Numbered from the stretch's first letter, positions 1 to 10,480 are shown. The stretch is 18,741 nt of DNA from Irpex lacteus (GCA_001986395.2 MQVO02000163.1:1-18741); one strand, 5' to 3'. Numbers and translations: made by a program. Notes: generated from the letters alone by a model not told the origin.

Positions 1-2
1 GC

Positions 3-456
3 ATCATCTTTGCTGATATAGATAGTGACTCGGAGGTTTACTGTGACACGTTGCGCAGCAAGAAGCATTGTGATATGGTGAGTCTATGCTGTAACAAGGA
101 TCCGGGTAATCGTACCTATTCGAGGAACCTGGAAGTAAGTGCAGTGTAGAGGCCCTGCTCACAGGTGGCGCGTGCTGTGCGTTGCGATTAGATTCAGGCT
201 CTCGCCTCCGCATTGTGCAGGTAAACTGCAAGCGTGGGTGTGACTCACCTCAGCTGTGATCTCTTACACAAAGCCGGACTCCCTCTTCACAGAAATAGAT
301 CGTGTAGGTTGCGTGATGTGTATTGGCGAAGTACCTCAGATCTAGAGCACAGGTAGCGCGATGAGATGGTCGTCGCTGAGATATAAAGACAAGAAGGGTA
401 TTGTCGCAAGCTGGGAGTTCGAGGTTGAGTTGCTCACCGGTGTAGACAATAAATAA
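3..456 (+). other. Possible 3' end of a plus-strand gene, unresolved
   Basis: Only one plus frame is open at the left edge. It runs from base 3 to a TAG at 147 and contains an acidic, cysteine-bearing peptide (IIFADIDSDSEVYCDTLR) followed by a strong GTGAGT donor at 78. A second protein-like stretch begins after a CTCAG acceptor near 253. It reads ISYTKPDSLFTEIDRVGC, is broken by an in-frame TAG at 343-345, and continues in the same frame as RWSSLRYKDKKGIVASWEFE to a TAA at 454-456. I could not find one set of splices that joins these pieces in frame. It may be the degenerate or poorly spliced end of a gene that starts outside the window. I do not recognise the family, and coding status itself is uncertain. 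Confidence 0.25.
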
Positions 457-850
457 TGTGTGGAAAAGATTGCCATCTGAGTGTTCTCCATTGCCTCGAG
501 GCGGCGGCTGTGACAACGTGGTCAATGTCCGGATCGATGACAGAGGGCATTTGATCCGCGTCGTCCTAACTTGCCTCTGACCTTCATCATCTGCAACAAC
601 AAGCTTGTATGCTTGCAGAGAAGCAGTTATACAAAGATGTGGAATCAGACATGGTGGTGAGCTCAATAGTCGCATGTACCCGTTTGCCGCGCGTTGACAC
701 GATGCTGGTCGCCAGGTGAACACAAAACGTTGGAAATAAGAAAACATTTTGTATAGAATCTAATCAATACAGAGAGCACATATAGCTTTTACATCCTGTG
801 GTACTTATGGGATACACAGATCCAGTGATACCGATGCCCTCGGACGACCC
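457..850. other. Intergenic, nothing recognised
   Basis: This is the stretch between the weak plus-strand traces and the 3' end of the PL14-type gene. A 165-codon minus-strand open frame overlaps it (250-747), but it has no recognisable motif and no start context I trust. I see no RNA gene or repeat. Confidence 0.4.
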
Positions 851-2860
851 TCATCCGTTGACGGTGAGAGCAAAATCCTTGAACCATGTATATTGGTCTC
901 TAGGGGATGCGTATTTTTCCTCGTGGCCGCCGAAGAAGGAACTACCCATAAAGTGAGTCATTGATTTCATCTAGACGTACCGTAAAGGCTTACCTGAAGA
1001 ATAGACCAGAAAACCCAACAGGTTTTGGCGTACTCTGGGCCTCTGCTACAAAACTTCCGCTGGTGACAGACTGACTGGCGTCCACGTAGATGACCGCCGT
1101 AGTCGTCGCTTGCACCGACATCGTTTGTGTCAAGGCTTCCGCTACCATCACCGACGTTGTTGTTATCGACACTACACTGGGCGTGACACTCACAGCAGTG
1201 GTGTTCTGATCTACAGATGGCAGGATAAAGGCCGGTGAGCTGGCCCCCGAGAGCCACAAGGGCACGCTATCGTCGCGGGCTTGTAACGTCAATAAATGTG
1301 ACACGTTCTCTCCCGAAGCGATATCGATGTAATGCGGTGAACCCATAACGCGGAAACGTAGACCATTAAGGAGAGGCCCCAAGATAGGCACTGCGCCAGG
1401 ATCGACCAAAGGAGCGGGTTTAGCTGTAGGTTGGGGAGGGGCGGGACTAGAGGAGGGCTGCTGGGGAGCAGGACTCTCGTCGTCGCCATCGCCGTCGCCG
1501 TCCTCGTCGCCTCCGTCGTCCTCATCGCCACCAGACCCATCATCGGAATCCCCCGGTTCATCCTCATCCAGACCATCGTCGTCGTCGTCTCCATCGTCAT
1601 CCGACGGCTCGCTTGTCGTATCTACACCCCGGTAGAAGACATCTGCTCTGCGCATTACCTCCTGGCCATTCACTTCCAACACGAACCCGCCATCCTACCT
1701 CCCGGCGTGTTCAGGGTGACCGTTTGTCTGACGTGGGTCCACGCTCCTGGTGTAAAGTTGAAAGATCCCGTCCAACGGAAAGCCCATACTCTTGTCACAT
1801 ACAGACTGAGGCGGAGCCGAACATAGTTCCTTCGTCTGCTTGTCCTTCGGTGCGTTACTGTCTCTCCCGTCAGCTTATACCGTCCCACAGTGCATCGGAT
1901 GTAATCAAGAAAAAGTAAATCGACTTACGAGGTACAACTCCCCCACACCTTTCGCCCTCCACATCAATCTCGTACTGAAACACGACCGCGCGTCATTCCC
2001 ACCCGAACACCCCGAATGGCCGCCATACAAACCCGGCAGCTTGCCCGCCAAGACCCAGTCAAAGTCGGCGGGAAAATACACGCTGTACTCCAACGTCACA
2101 TTGTTCGCCTTGCTTAGGTCTATCGGAGACGCATAGAAATCTGCCCCTCCCTGTGGCTCCGATTCGGATTGATGGACCCAGCGGGGTAGAACAGTTGGAG
2201 AGCAGCGTCGGTGCCGTTCATCATTGGCTGCGGGGGCGCACTTGAATTCGAAGACTCAGTGTTCGCGGTTCCAGCAGCAGCAGCAGCCAAGCTCAGGTTA
2301 TCTGCGCTTGCGTTTGCCGTTGTTGTCCCGTTGACGATGGCGACGTTGTCTTGCCCGTATGGGAAATACGATATGTTGAAGCTCGCGAGGTCGGTCATTT
2401 GGGCAGGCGCTGTCCAGGCGGTCTGTGCACTAGCTATAGAGCTACTACTAGGTATGGTTGAGCTCGGTAGTGTTGTCACGACCGTCTGGGTCACTGTCGC
2501 TGGGGGGATGGAGACGGTCACTGTTACGGGGGGAGCGTACTCGTGGCAATCACCGTTACTACATTGGTGACCGGCCGAGGGATCGGAGGATGGTCGATGC
2601 TTCCTGTTGGGCAGGCAGCGTGGTCTGTGGAACTGGGCTTGGTGGTTGGTAAAAGCAGGAGGCACAGGCGGTACAATGGCTGGTGGAGTCGTTTGTAGAA
2701 CGATAGTCGAGGTTTCTATGACTTCTATGTTCGAAGTGACGATCTGTGTGACTAGAACGGGGGCTTCGGTTGTTGCATCTGTCGGGATCGTATCGAAGGG
2801 TGCAGATGATACACTTCGGCAGAGGTGGAAAAGAACGACGAGGTAGGCCGTGAGGGCCAT
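851..2860 (-). CDS. Secreted PL14-type polysaccharide lyase, frame-broken (possible pseudogene)
   Basis: The start at 2860 opens a signal peptide (MALTAYLVVLFHLCRSVSSA); an ATG at 2917 in the same frame would bury it. A Thr/Pro/Val-rich linker follows. The lyase core then shows motifs I associate with fungal PL14 proteins: FNISYFPYGQDN, LQLFYPAGSINP, LEYSVYFPADFDW, GKLPGLYGGHSGC, CFSTRLMW, WTHVRQTVTLNTPG, and a final SFFGGHEEKY...WFKDFALTVNG ending in TGA at 851. Members cleave uronic-acid polysaccharides by beta-elimination outside the cell (family knowledge). Likely introns are 1858-1928 and 942-993. The core is spread over different frames, with apparent shifts near 2167, 1856, 1780, 1768 and 1695. 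No GT-AG intron repairs these. No nonsense substitution was seen, only indels. An Asp/Gly/Glu run sits in the second half. Family assignment is firm; functional status is open. Confidence 0.8.
1476..1612 (-). repeat. Asp/Gly/Glu-coding low-complexity tract in the PL14-type gene
   Basis: The plus strand is dominated by tcg/tcc/cgt triplets. On the minus strand these encode about 45 residues that are mostly Asp, Gly and Glu, followed by a Pro/Ser/Ala-rich stretch. It sits between the beta-sheet segment ending in FYRGVD and the conserved C-terminal part starting PILGPLLNGL. The GA(C/T) triplet composition suggests growth by replication slippage. Large open frames on the plus strand here are antisense shadows of this tract. 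Confidence 0.75.
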
Positions 2861-3480
2861 GACTTTGGGAGCGGCGGTATGGGTCGAAAAGCCTTTATTA
2901 TCTCGAGTACGCTGCATTCCGGTCAGTGCTGGCGGATGTCAGCCTATACGGCACCAAAATAATACTCTGCGGTGTACGCGAGCGTCCATACGTAGTATGA
3001 TGTGTGGCTGGTAGCTGGCCGGAGGCTGACATGCCGTTTGTCGATCACTAGCACACAGGCTACTACTAGGCATAATACATCATATTCAACTCTGCTTTTT
3101 TATTGTGACAGTTAGTTACTTCTAAGAAGCATTGCAAGGACTCTTAGATACCTGGAACATACATGAGAGTGACATCGACTGACCAAATGGTGCGTCGAGG
3201 GTCTACGGTATACTATACTATTCAGTTCAAGTAGTCCGCGATCGACGATTGATTCCTGTCCTGCAGCTTCATAATCGAACGGCAGTGTTATCCATAATCA
3301 CCGACGATAAGTATGATGAGACGTAGTACATTGAGGATGGCATGCTTAGGATTGGTGTACAACAGGGCAGAGTTTACAGAATTGTCGTCGAACAGCATGA
3401 GAGGGTTACCGCCGTGGAGGTCAGCGCGATCATTCACATCAACGTCGTGAACGCTGGATTCTTCGCATCAGGTTTATTAG
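2861..3480. other. Intergenic: 5' flank of the PL14-type gene, 3' flank of the CCDC124/Lso2 gene
   Basis: Both neighbours are read from the minus strand, so this holds the promoter of the PL14-type gene and the 3' end of the upstream gene. It includes AT-rich patches such as tctgcttttttattg near 3090. A plus-strand open frame at 3342-3572 partly overlaps the last exon of the CCDC124/Lso2 gene and is not credible. No other feature seen. Confidence 0.5.
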
Positions 3481-4502
3481 TTAGTGTTCCTTCAGTCGGT
3501 TCTCTACGGCCAACTGTTTCTTCTTCAGAGCCTCAACCTTGGCTTCCTTCGATGCATCGTAGGAGACAGTGACCTGGTTGAATCTAGAGATATTGTTAAG
3601 CTAGATATTCAATCAAAACACGTTGGGGGACGAGTCGACTTACGGATTCTCTGGTGACTTCTGGAACTGTTTGTACAGAAGGTCGTGATACTGTTGAAGT
3701 CGTAGCCCTGGGTGCTGTTGAAAGTATGCATCAAATTTGTGACCAAGTCTTGCGATTAACCACGTACTTCGGATCTGGCGATGGGTAGTTCTCTCTCCTT
3801 GTACGCCTCGAAAGCGGCCTTGAAGCGTCTCTGTCATAACGCAAATGAAGATGGTAATTAGCACCGACATAATATAGAAAAAAAATCATAGGACATACCT
3901 CCGGATGCTGTTCGAGACCAGCAGCTCGTTGTCCCACACTCGCCTTATCCATCTTCGCAGTCACAACCTCCAACAGATCCAGAGCATTATCAAGACCAGT
4001 AGCCGAGTAGCTCTCTGGCTCCTCTGGCTTGACGCCTCTAGGATCTTCACTCTTTTCAACAGCTCCAAGGCCCCCACCAGCAGCGATCGCACCGGGACCA
4101 GCGGGCTTGGGGGCTGCTTTAGCTGCAGCTTTCTTCGCACCGGCCTTCGGTGCAGGCTTGACCTTCGCAGGGGCAGAAGCCTCTTCTTGCGCTAGCAGGC
4201 GAGCATTCTCAGCCTTACGTGCTAGCTCAGCTTTACGTTTCTCCTCCTTGTCCTCCTTGCCCTTGCCTCCACGTGGGGCGCCATCTTGCCACTTCTCGGC
4301 CTCAGCACGCTCCTGGTTGTTGGAATAGTTAGAAAGAGTATGGTATTGGAATTATCGTTGTTGTTAGATGAGCCCAGTGTATGGTCGTAGAGATGTGGCG
4401 TACCTTTTGGGCGGCGGCGGCCTCCTGCTTCTTCGCCTCGTTCTCTGCTTTCTTCGCTCTGCCTGACTCTTTTTTCGCGTTACCACTCTTTCCTGGAGGC
4501 AT
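3481..4502 (-). CDS. CCDC124: CCDC124/Lso2-type ribosome-associated protein (DUF1014 family)
   Basis: Five exons (4404-4502, 3899-4312, 3768-3830, 3644-3714, 3481-3583) join in frame to give 249 residues. All four introns are GT-AG (91, 68, 53 and 60 nt). The N-terminal half is a Lys/Ala/Glu-rich coiled coil beginning MPPGKSGNAKKESGRAKKAE. The C-terminal half has the family signature: QHPERRFKAAFEAYKEREL, then RSEHPGLRLQQYHDLLYKQF, then QKSPENPFNQ. Known members (human CCDC124, yeast Lso2) bind the ribosome near the A site and help idle ribosomes restart (family knowledge). No frame defect is visible. It is divergently arranged with the DUF6699 gene. The ATG at 4502 is the first in-frame one and begins the expected MPP/MPK-type N-terminus. 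Confidence 0.92.
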
Positions 4503-5289
4503 GGTGTGAGATGTGTCAGATATAATCGAGCTGTGGGTTGAGAGAGAGTAGTAGCCTCGCGGTCAAGGCGTGAGACGGTGGAGGTGATGTGCGAAGGCGG
4601 TTACAGAAGCTGCGATCAAAATTACTGATCTGGCTTTGATCTTATCTTATCTGCTTAAGCTTGGCGTAGCTCCTTAAAGTGCTGACTCGGAAGCTTCAAC
4701 CTGAAGTTCACTTCCATCAATCTGTTATCGTCTCTGTAGTGCTCATTCACACATTTCGCTCTTGATACACAGCAACACATGCGAATTCCCACACATTCAC
4801 TGTATTTTCCGGTTTCCTCACAGTGCTCAGAGCTCTAGTATATTACTATTCAAGCTTCAAGATGCCTCCTAGTGGTGCAACGTCTCAATATTGGAGTCGC
4901 AGAGCATGCAACACGGAAGCCTCTGTTGTTCCTCAAGATCAATAACCCACATGAACTTTGGAACAATATCAGTAGCCATTTGCGAGAAGAAGTGCCATCG
5001 ATGGAAATCAGCTACAAGCGCCGCTGCATGGTCAACACGAGGCAAGGCTCCTCTCTGCACACTACCTTGACCAGCCAGTCTCGGTGAGTAGCCCATGCTA
5101 CCCTGGCCCTGTTATGACACTTTGACTCATACAAATCACATATTTAATTGCCACCACGCAGCCTATTGTTCCAATCGCCCTGCTACTTGTCAAATTAGCA
5201 TCCTGCACCGCCTGGACTGCCCCCCATATATAACACACTCCGTTGGTTCACGCCACGACGTCTTTCCTGCGCAAGCTATCTTCCTATAG
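4503..5289. promoter_or_regulatory. Divergent intergenic/5' region between CCDC124/Lso2 and DUF6699 genes
   Basis: Upstream DNA of the minus-strand gene starting at 4502 and the plus-strand gene. A GATA-type cluster (cttatcttatctgctt) lies near 4641-4656. A plus ATG at 4862 begins MPPSGATSQYWSRRACN before a stop at about 4943, and could be a first exon of the DUF6699 gene. A separate plus-frame stretch ends at a strong donor (tctcg|gtgagt) at 5084. I could not chain these into exon 5290 without guessing. Confidence 0.4.
5226..5233 (+). promoter_or_regulatory. TATA-like box upstream of the DUF6699 coding region
   Basis: The sequence atatataa lies about 245 bp before an ATG at 5477, and no ATG occurs between roughly 5255 and 5477. 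That ATG has A at -3 and G at +4. This fits a short-protein start at 5477, in competition with an upstream exon start at 4862. Prediction only. Confidence 0.3.
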
Positions 5290-6256
5290 AGGTCGAGATC
5301 GTTCGCAGTATCGTTCAGAGTACACAGGTCCACCCACGTACACATATCCCTCGTCCCCTTATTACCCCGCCACCGCCACCGCCGCCTGGCCGAATCCTTA
5401 CAGTGCGCACTCCACAGTTCTCCCTTCGCGAGGTTTAAAGCAAAGAGTAAAATCAAGGTCCAAATCACGATCAAGGATGGCGGATACCATTGGGAAGTGG
5501 GCACCAGGGTCCTCATGTGCGTTGACTTTTCTTCTAGTTTATCAACCATTCTCACGTCGCCTGTTCAGACGGCCCTGTTCTCTCGCAAACAGATCTATAC
5601 CTGCTCAACCCAGAGCTTGACCTCAACCCTATCCTCTCAGGCAACAGTGACGCCTTCCAGCTTCAGTTCAATCTCCAGACCGGTCTGACCGGCGGCTTCA
5701 ACGCCGAGGTGCGGGATAGAGAGCTACCATTCACCGCGAAAGACGAGCCTGCGACATTACCCCGAGTCGCAGAGTTGATCATCATCACTGAGCATAGTCC
5801 GTGGTGCACAATCATCAAGAACCCCCAGGGTGTGACGTTGAACGATGTCTGCCAGGCCGTGTGGAAAGAGTGAGCGTTGCTATTGTATGCAGACTCGGAC
5901 AACCCGCTCATATCAGCCGAAAACAGATACACGGAGAACTATGTTACAGACAAGGAGTTCGAGTCGCTCACCCCTCGTGTGCAGGAGCACATCAAGCGTC
6001 TTGCGGCGGCCAACGCTGCGCAACAGAATGGGATGTACACGGGCTACTTCTCGCCTGCAAACGTGCCCAGTCGCTTCAGACGAGTCGGTATGTGATCTGT
6101 TGCCCTCACCTTTCTGCGTAAATTCACGATGCTGACTGCACGTTAGATTGGCTGCGTGACAAAGTATATTTTGAGCGGCTGATCAAGAAGGACCCGTATA
6201 TCAAGAACCGACTCGGATACACCGCTCCCAATATCTACGTCATGGCGCTGTACTAG
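5290..6256 (+). CDS. DUF6699-domain protein with an in-frame stop at a miniature intron
   Basis: The supported coding part starts after a CTATAG acceptor at 5289 with a Tyr/Pro/Ser- and Arg/Ser-rich N-terminus (TGPPTYTYPSSPYYP, RSKSRSR). The DUF6699 core follows: GPVLSQTDLYLLNPELDLNP, SPWCTIIKNPQGVTLNDVC, SDNPLI, RRVDWLRDKVYFERLIKK, and a C-terminus ending RLGYTAPNIYVMALY. Introns at 5517-5568 and 6088-6146 fit in frame; the second restores the DWLR motif. The middle junction is odd: after VWKE (to 5870) there is TGA at 5871, then the frame resumes before SDNP. The expected WKEYSDNP would need removal of 21 nt (5872-5892), which lacks a GT donor, although GTGAGC begins at 5870 and TATGCAG ends at 5892. 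The true start is uncertain (4862 or 5477). Family function is unknown. Confidence 0.75.
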
Positions 6257-6743
6257 ATTCTTCTGACGTCGACTCGAGCTCAAACCCATGCTCATCTAGG
6301 TCTTGTTGCGGAAGTTATTTTTGTCGTGCTTCTAGTCTTGATTGCTTTTTTGTACCGTCCATGTATCGATGTAGCATCGTCTATACCCTCAATAGCTGTT
6401 CACTTGTACTTGTCTCGTTTAGTATCTCATAAAGATGAGTAACACACCTGCGCGCGATTGTGGTAAACGCGACTTAGTGGTCACGCGTACGCACACTCTT
6501 ACTTTTACGACATGGGTAACACTGATCGTCTGCAGAACTCAGCTTCGTAATCTCGAGATGGACGCTGCTGTACTAGAGCTTGTACATGTATAGATGACGT
6601 CCGTTGCGGTGTGTTGGCACGCAACTCGCGATCCACTGGACGTCAAGGCACTCATTGGGTGTCGTACTTATTGATTATTGGTACACTCTGTCCAGCAGTC
6701 CAAGTCTCGCTATTTCTCCTACCATGATACGAAGTCACCGCCA
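6257..6743. other. Convergent intergenic region
   Basis: 3' flanks of the DUF6699 gene (plus) and the carboxylesterase gene (minus). It is T-rich just after the DUF6699 stop (gcttttttgtaccg near 6345). No convincing gene, RNA or repeat seen. Confidence 0.5.
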
Positions 6744-8592
6744 CTATTGTCTAATTCCCTGCGCAATCGACCAAAAGAACTCGCAATGCTCCTTCTGCGC
6801 AGGGTCAATCACCTCGATCCTTGTCGCGTTCGTCTCCAACAAAATCCGTCTCTCCCCGTCAAACGGCACCCACTCCGGCGTTCCTGGCGCGCGATGGGTG
6901 TTCGGGTTAAACGTACGTATGAAGCTTGTCCAGTATCCTTGCATGATGGGAAAGATGTTCTTGTTCGTGGTGCTATAGCTGGCAGGTGCGGTGATACCGC
7001 TGTTTGGGCCCCAGATGGCTACGGATTCAACAGTGTGTGGGACGCCCAGACCGTTGGCGACTTGGGTGGGGTCCTGAACGTTGTAACTATAAAATTTGGG
7101 ACAAGGATGAGCTTATGTGCATGTGTATGGGTGAGAAGGAGCCTCGGGTGACGTACTGATATAGCCAACTTGTCCTGGGAGAGTTGAACTTCCTCGTAGA
7201 GTTACTTGCCAATATGCCAAAGCAGTTGTATCGCAGCTCTCCATACGCGAGAGCCGCGTTGAAGTAAAACTCTCCATGGTTCGGGAACTGGTCAGACACA
7301 GGATAAAAGGCGTTTATCTGATTCAGAGACGACTGGTTAAGCAAGTTCCAGTTGTCCAAGAGGAAGTTGTCCATGTCAGAAGAGGAGTCGAGGCTGGTAG
7401 GTGTAAATATAGTTCCTTCGTTCGTGTCATCACTGATATACAGATTTTAAAAAAGGACCGCTGAGATATACTTAGAGAGCGACTCACCCGAAAATGGTGG
7501 GCACGTTGACGAACCGCCCTTGCGTGAACAAATTGAACGGGATGTCCGGAATCAAGTCCCCGTCCACGACAGCACCATACAGGAAGTTGGGAGTATTGTT
7601 CCTTCCAGGTAATGGGATAGCGATGCTCGCCTTTTGTAATGACTCAGAATCGAGGGCCCTCAGACAGGCCAGGGTGTCTGTGGCATTGGTACATCCTGTG
7701 CGCTCAACAAACGCGTCATAAGCGAACTGAGAGCCGGGAATGTCGAGGAGACCAGGGAAAGATTGCGATTCAGCAGCTGTTGCGTGAAAGAGATTGGTCT
7801 CCTTCTTCCCGAAGGCAGTGAGATGGACTGTGATAGATTGCGCTCCAGCGCTGACACCAATGAGGGTGACATGGCCTGGATTGCCACCGAACTAGAATAA
7901 CCCTCAGAGACAGCATTATAGTCGAAAACTAGTACATACTTTCGAGATGTGCTGCTGAACCCACTCCAATGCTTTCCGTTGGTCAAAGAAGCCAGCGTTC
8001 ACAGAGCCATTCGCATGTATCTCTTTGCCCGACAGGAACCCAAACGTGCCGACTCGATAGTTATGCGTTACGACAATCGCGTCAAACTCAGCAGCTTGGA
8101 TAAGCGTCGAGCCATTGAGGTTGGCGTCTGAGAGAGCATTCAAACCTCCACCGGGGATCTGGAACACCACTGGTAACTTTGAATCAACGGTGGCGTTCGT
8201 TGGAGCGTAGACATCAAGGAAGAGACAGTCCTCGGAGTGACCTGACTGCGGAAAACCTGCGCCTGTGCTGAAGCACACATCGCCATGCTAGACAACTCGT
8301 CAGGCCAGCCGTAGGTACTCCGTGAATATTCGATCGTCGGTGCACGTACCTTATTAGCAACCTGGATAGTGTTGTTCACAGGCGGATCCGCGGGCTTAGC
8401 ATAGCGCAGATCACCAAGAGGCGGGGCCGCGTAACGTATACCGAGCCATTGGGTTATGCCGTTTCCAAGTGCTGAGCCTTGATACTTCGTATACCCGACG
8501 TCAACAAGAGGGTCGACCGCTCCCACGAGGTTGAAGGAGAAGATAGTACTGGCTATGAGCAACAGAGCCTTCGACGACCTATGGATCATCAT
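6744..8592 (-). CDS. Secreted type-B carboxylesterase/lipase family protein
   Basis: Five exons (8350-8592, 7940-8287, 7488-7891, 7157-7432, 6744-7086) join in frame to give 537 residues, with introns of 62, 48, 55 and 70 nt. A signal peptide opens the protein (MMIHRSSKALLLIASTIFSF). Alpha/beta-hydrolase landmarks appear in order: WLGIRYAAPPLGDLRY, the EDCLFLDVYAP type-B motif, the PGGG oxyanion loop, the nucleophile elbow GVSAGAQS (Ser211), the acid in DDTNEGT (Glu337) and His441 in GVPHTVES. N-glycosylation sequons are frequent. The family hydrolyses carboxylic esters outside the cell; the substrate cannot be told from sequence. Length matches fungal lipases and esterases of this family. 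I chose the start at 8592 because it begins the signal peptide; the same frame is open further upstream. No frame defects. Confidence 0.93.
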
Positions 8593-9242
8593 CGTAAGAG
8601 GATTTCGTGAAACTGGGGGATCGAAGAATAGCGCACCTGAAAGCTTCTCGCCGCTATACTTATAGGCCCACTGGCTCTGTCGGCCATCTGTTGGAGACAT
8701 ACAGCAATGCTATTCGCAAAGAACCTCTGACAGTGCCTTCAACTGATAGATCTGCGTCCCGTGATGATCCCATGACCGTTACAGGTAATATATTGGCGTA
8801 ATTAGACTGTAGAGCCATACCAGCCGTGAGGGCGATGATGCCTAGACAGTACGCGATGGGCGCAATTCCCATTGAGACCCCGCGGGAGTATGCCCTGCTG
8901 ACCAGCAAAGAATACTGGCAAACGTTCTATAATTATAATACGGACCGTTAGTGTTCTGTTGTACTGTTGTGCCGATGGTCGAATTCCGTGAGTAAACACA
9001 GTGAAATACTCTCTGGGGCTCGCCATTATATTATTGATAATAGCATGCGTACTGCTTGTCAAGAGCTCCAAGTATGTTACAAAAGCGGGGCATAGCTCTT
9101 GAGCACATGGCCGATATGCTGGCTGGAATACGAGTTGGTGATTGCAGCGAGAGCAGTGAAGTCCGAGACTCTCGGATAAGCGAATGATGCGTATCCCGAC
9201 GCCCATCAATTAGCGCAGCGGCCATCTCTCCTGATAACTCTC
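8593..9242. promoter_or_regulatory. Divergent intergenic region between carboxylesterase and VPS28
   Basis: This 650-bp stretch holds both 5' regions. Minus-strand open frames (8660-8908, 8802-9209) lack motifs and conflict with each other, so I do not call them. AT-rich patches lie at about 8930-8942 and 9026-9040. Confidence 0.5.
8654..8665 (-). promoter_or_regulatory. TATA-like element upstream of the carboxylesterase gene
   Basis: Read on the minus strand this is ctataagtatag, about 62-73 bp before the ATG at 8592. Position and sequence fit a core promoter for that gene. Not tested. Confidence 0.35.
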
Positions 9243-10155
9243 ATGTCCTCAACAGTCCTCAACCTCGACGAAGAGGCTAAGCTATACACCACAAACGCGG
9301 AACGCGAGAAATATGGACTGCTGGCGACGCTCTTTGGCATCATAGTCGCTCTTGACTATCTGGAACGCGCATATGTGAGAGATTCAGTTACTGCAGCAGA
9401 GTAAGTGTTGCAATCGTTCCGCGGAATGCACTCGCAGCTAAGCTGCTTGGTTGAAGAGGTACTCTCCAGCATGTACAAGGCTGTTGTCGCAATACAAGAC
9501 GATGGTCAAGCTAGTCGGTGATGACGTGCCGTCGATAGAGCAGTTCATGACTCGTTATCGAGTGAGTATCTCCAGCTGGCCAGTAAACATCAAATTAATG
9601 CTTGTATTGTAGATGGATCATCCTGCTGCATTGCATAGATTGCAAGTCGGAGTACCTGCAACGGTCGAGCACTCTAGCGAGGCAGGACCAGAGACGGGTA
9701 AATGGGTTGCAGAGACTACACAGGTGAGCGCGCAGATATCTTCGATGTCGACCACGCATGACTCGTCTGGCAGAGTTTCATCACGTTCATGGACGCACTC
9801 AAGCTTCGCATGCGGGCAAAGGATCAGTTGCATCCTATATTACAGGAATTAGTCACGGGTTATGCGAGATTCAAGGGCAGCAAAGATTGGGAGGGGCGAA
9901 GCAAGATGGTTGCATGGTGGGTCTCCACCATCTCTCATCGTCTTGATGAGGTCACCAATGATCGTTTTTCATTCATCAGGCTCATTACCCTCAACGGAAT
10001 GAAGGCATCGGAGGAGCTCACCGAAGAGCAGAGCAGACAGGTGTGCGACACGATCCAGCGCAGTATTATCTTGTACTAACGAGCTGCGGCAGCTTTCATT
10101 TGACATAGAGCATGCGTATGCAGAGTTCTTTAGGAGTCTCAGCGGAAAGGATTGA
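9243..10155 (+). CDS. vps28: VPS28, ESCRT-I subunit
   Basis: Five exons (9243-9400, 9459-9561, 9613-9723, 9774-10040, 10093-10155) join in frame to give 233 residues, close to known VPS28 lengths. Recognisable blocks are NLDEEAKLYTTNAEREKYG near the N-terminus, EYSPACTRLLSQYKTMVK, LVGDDVPSIEQFM, HPAALHRLQVGVPATVEH, and the C-terminal four-helix part SKMVAWWVSTISHRLDE, RLITLNGMKASEELTEEQSR and LSFDIEHAYAEFFRSL. VPS28 is a core ESCRT-I subunit: its N-terminal part assembles with VPS23/VPS37 and its C-terminal part contacts ESCRT-II during sorting of ubiquitinated membrane cargo at endosomes (family knowledge). The last intron carries a tactaac branch site. The acceptor of intron 1 (gaagag) is weak but is the only one keeping the frame. 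The 3' part is duplicated downstream. Confidence 0.95.
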
Positions 10156-10480
10156 AGAAAAACTACATATATAGGCATGCCAGACCATGTATTCTATCGT
10201 GTATCAATAGGAGACTGTTGCCAGGAGTCACTGAGGAGTGTCGCACCTTACCAACTCGACCGCCGACCCCGCCGACCGTCGATCGAGTTCACAGATTGCA
10301 GGTGGGCTCGTGCTTCGAAAATTAATATGCATTAATCTTAATGAACAGCTAGCTAATACGATTATAGAATACTCTGTGCTACTAGCTAACGTACGGCCAG
10401 TGCACGCTCCTGGAGACTCGGAGCTCCTGTACTCCTGTGACAAGCGGCAAAAATAAAGTCCGTCATAGCCGCGCGGGAAA
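9836..10480 (+). repeat. Parent segment of the VPS28 3'/flank duplication
   Basis: From about codon 149 of VPS28 through the stop and about 325 bp of 3' flank, this segment is repeated in direct orientation at 11462-12072. Over the exon part 9846-10040 I count about 22 mismatches in 195 bases by eye. The flank shares short blocks such as caataggagactgtt, gagctagctaatacgat and cggcaaaaa, with indels between them. The right limit is near the ccgcg before 10490. Confidence 0.85.

Noticed and set aside
250..747. 165-codon open frame on the minus strand
   Set aside because: No motif, signal peptide or splice structure, and the composition is unlike a conserved protein. The opposite strand at 256-456 reads more protein-like.
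1431..1826. Long plus-strand open frames over the PL14-type gene
   Set aside because: They are antisense to the Asp/Gly-rich tract, whose triplet bias removes stops on both strands.
8660..9209. Minus-strand open frames upstream of VPS28
   Set aside because: The two frames overlap each other, have no motifs, and lie in the divergent promoter region of two well-supported genes.
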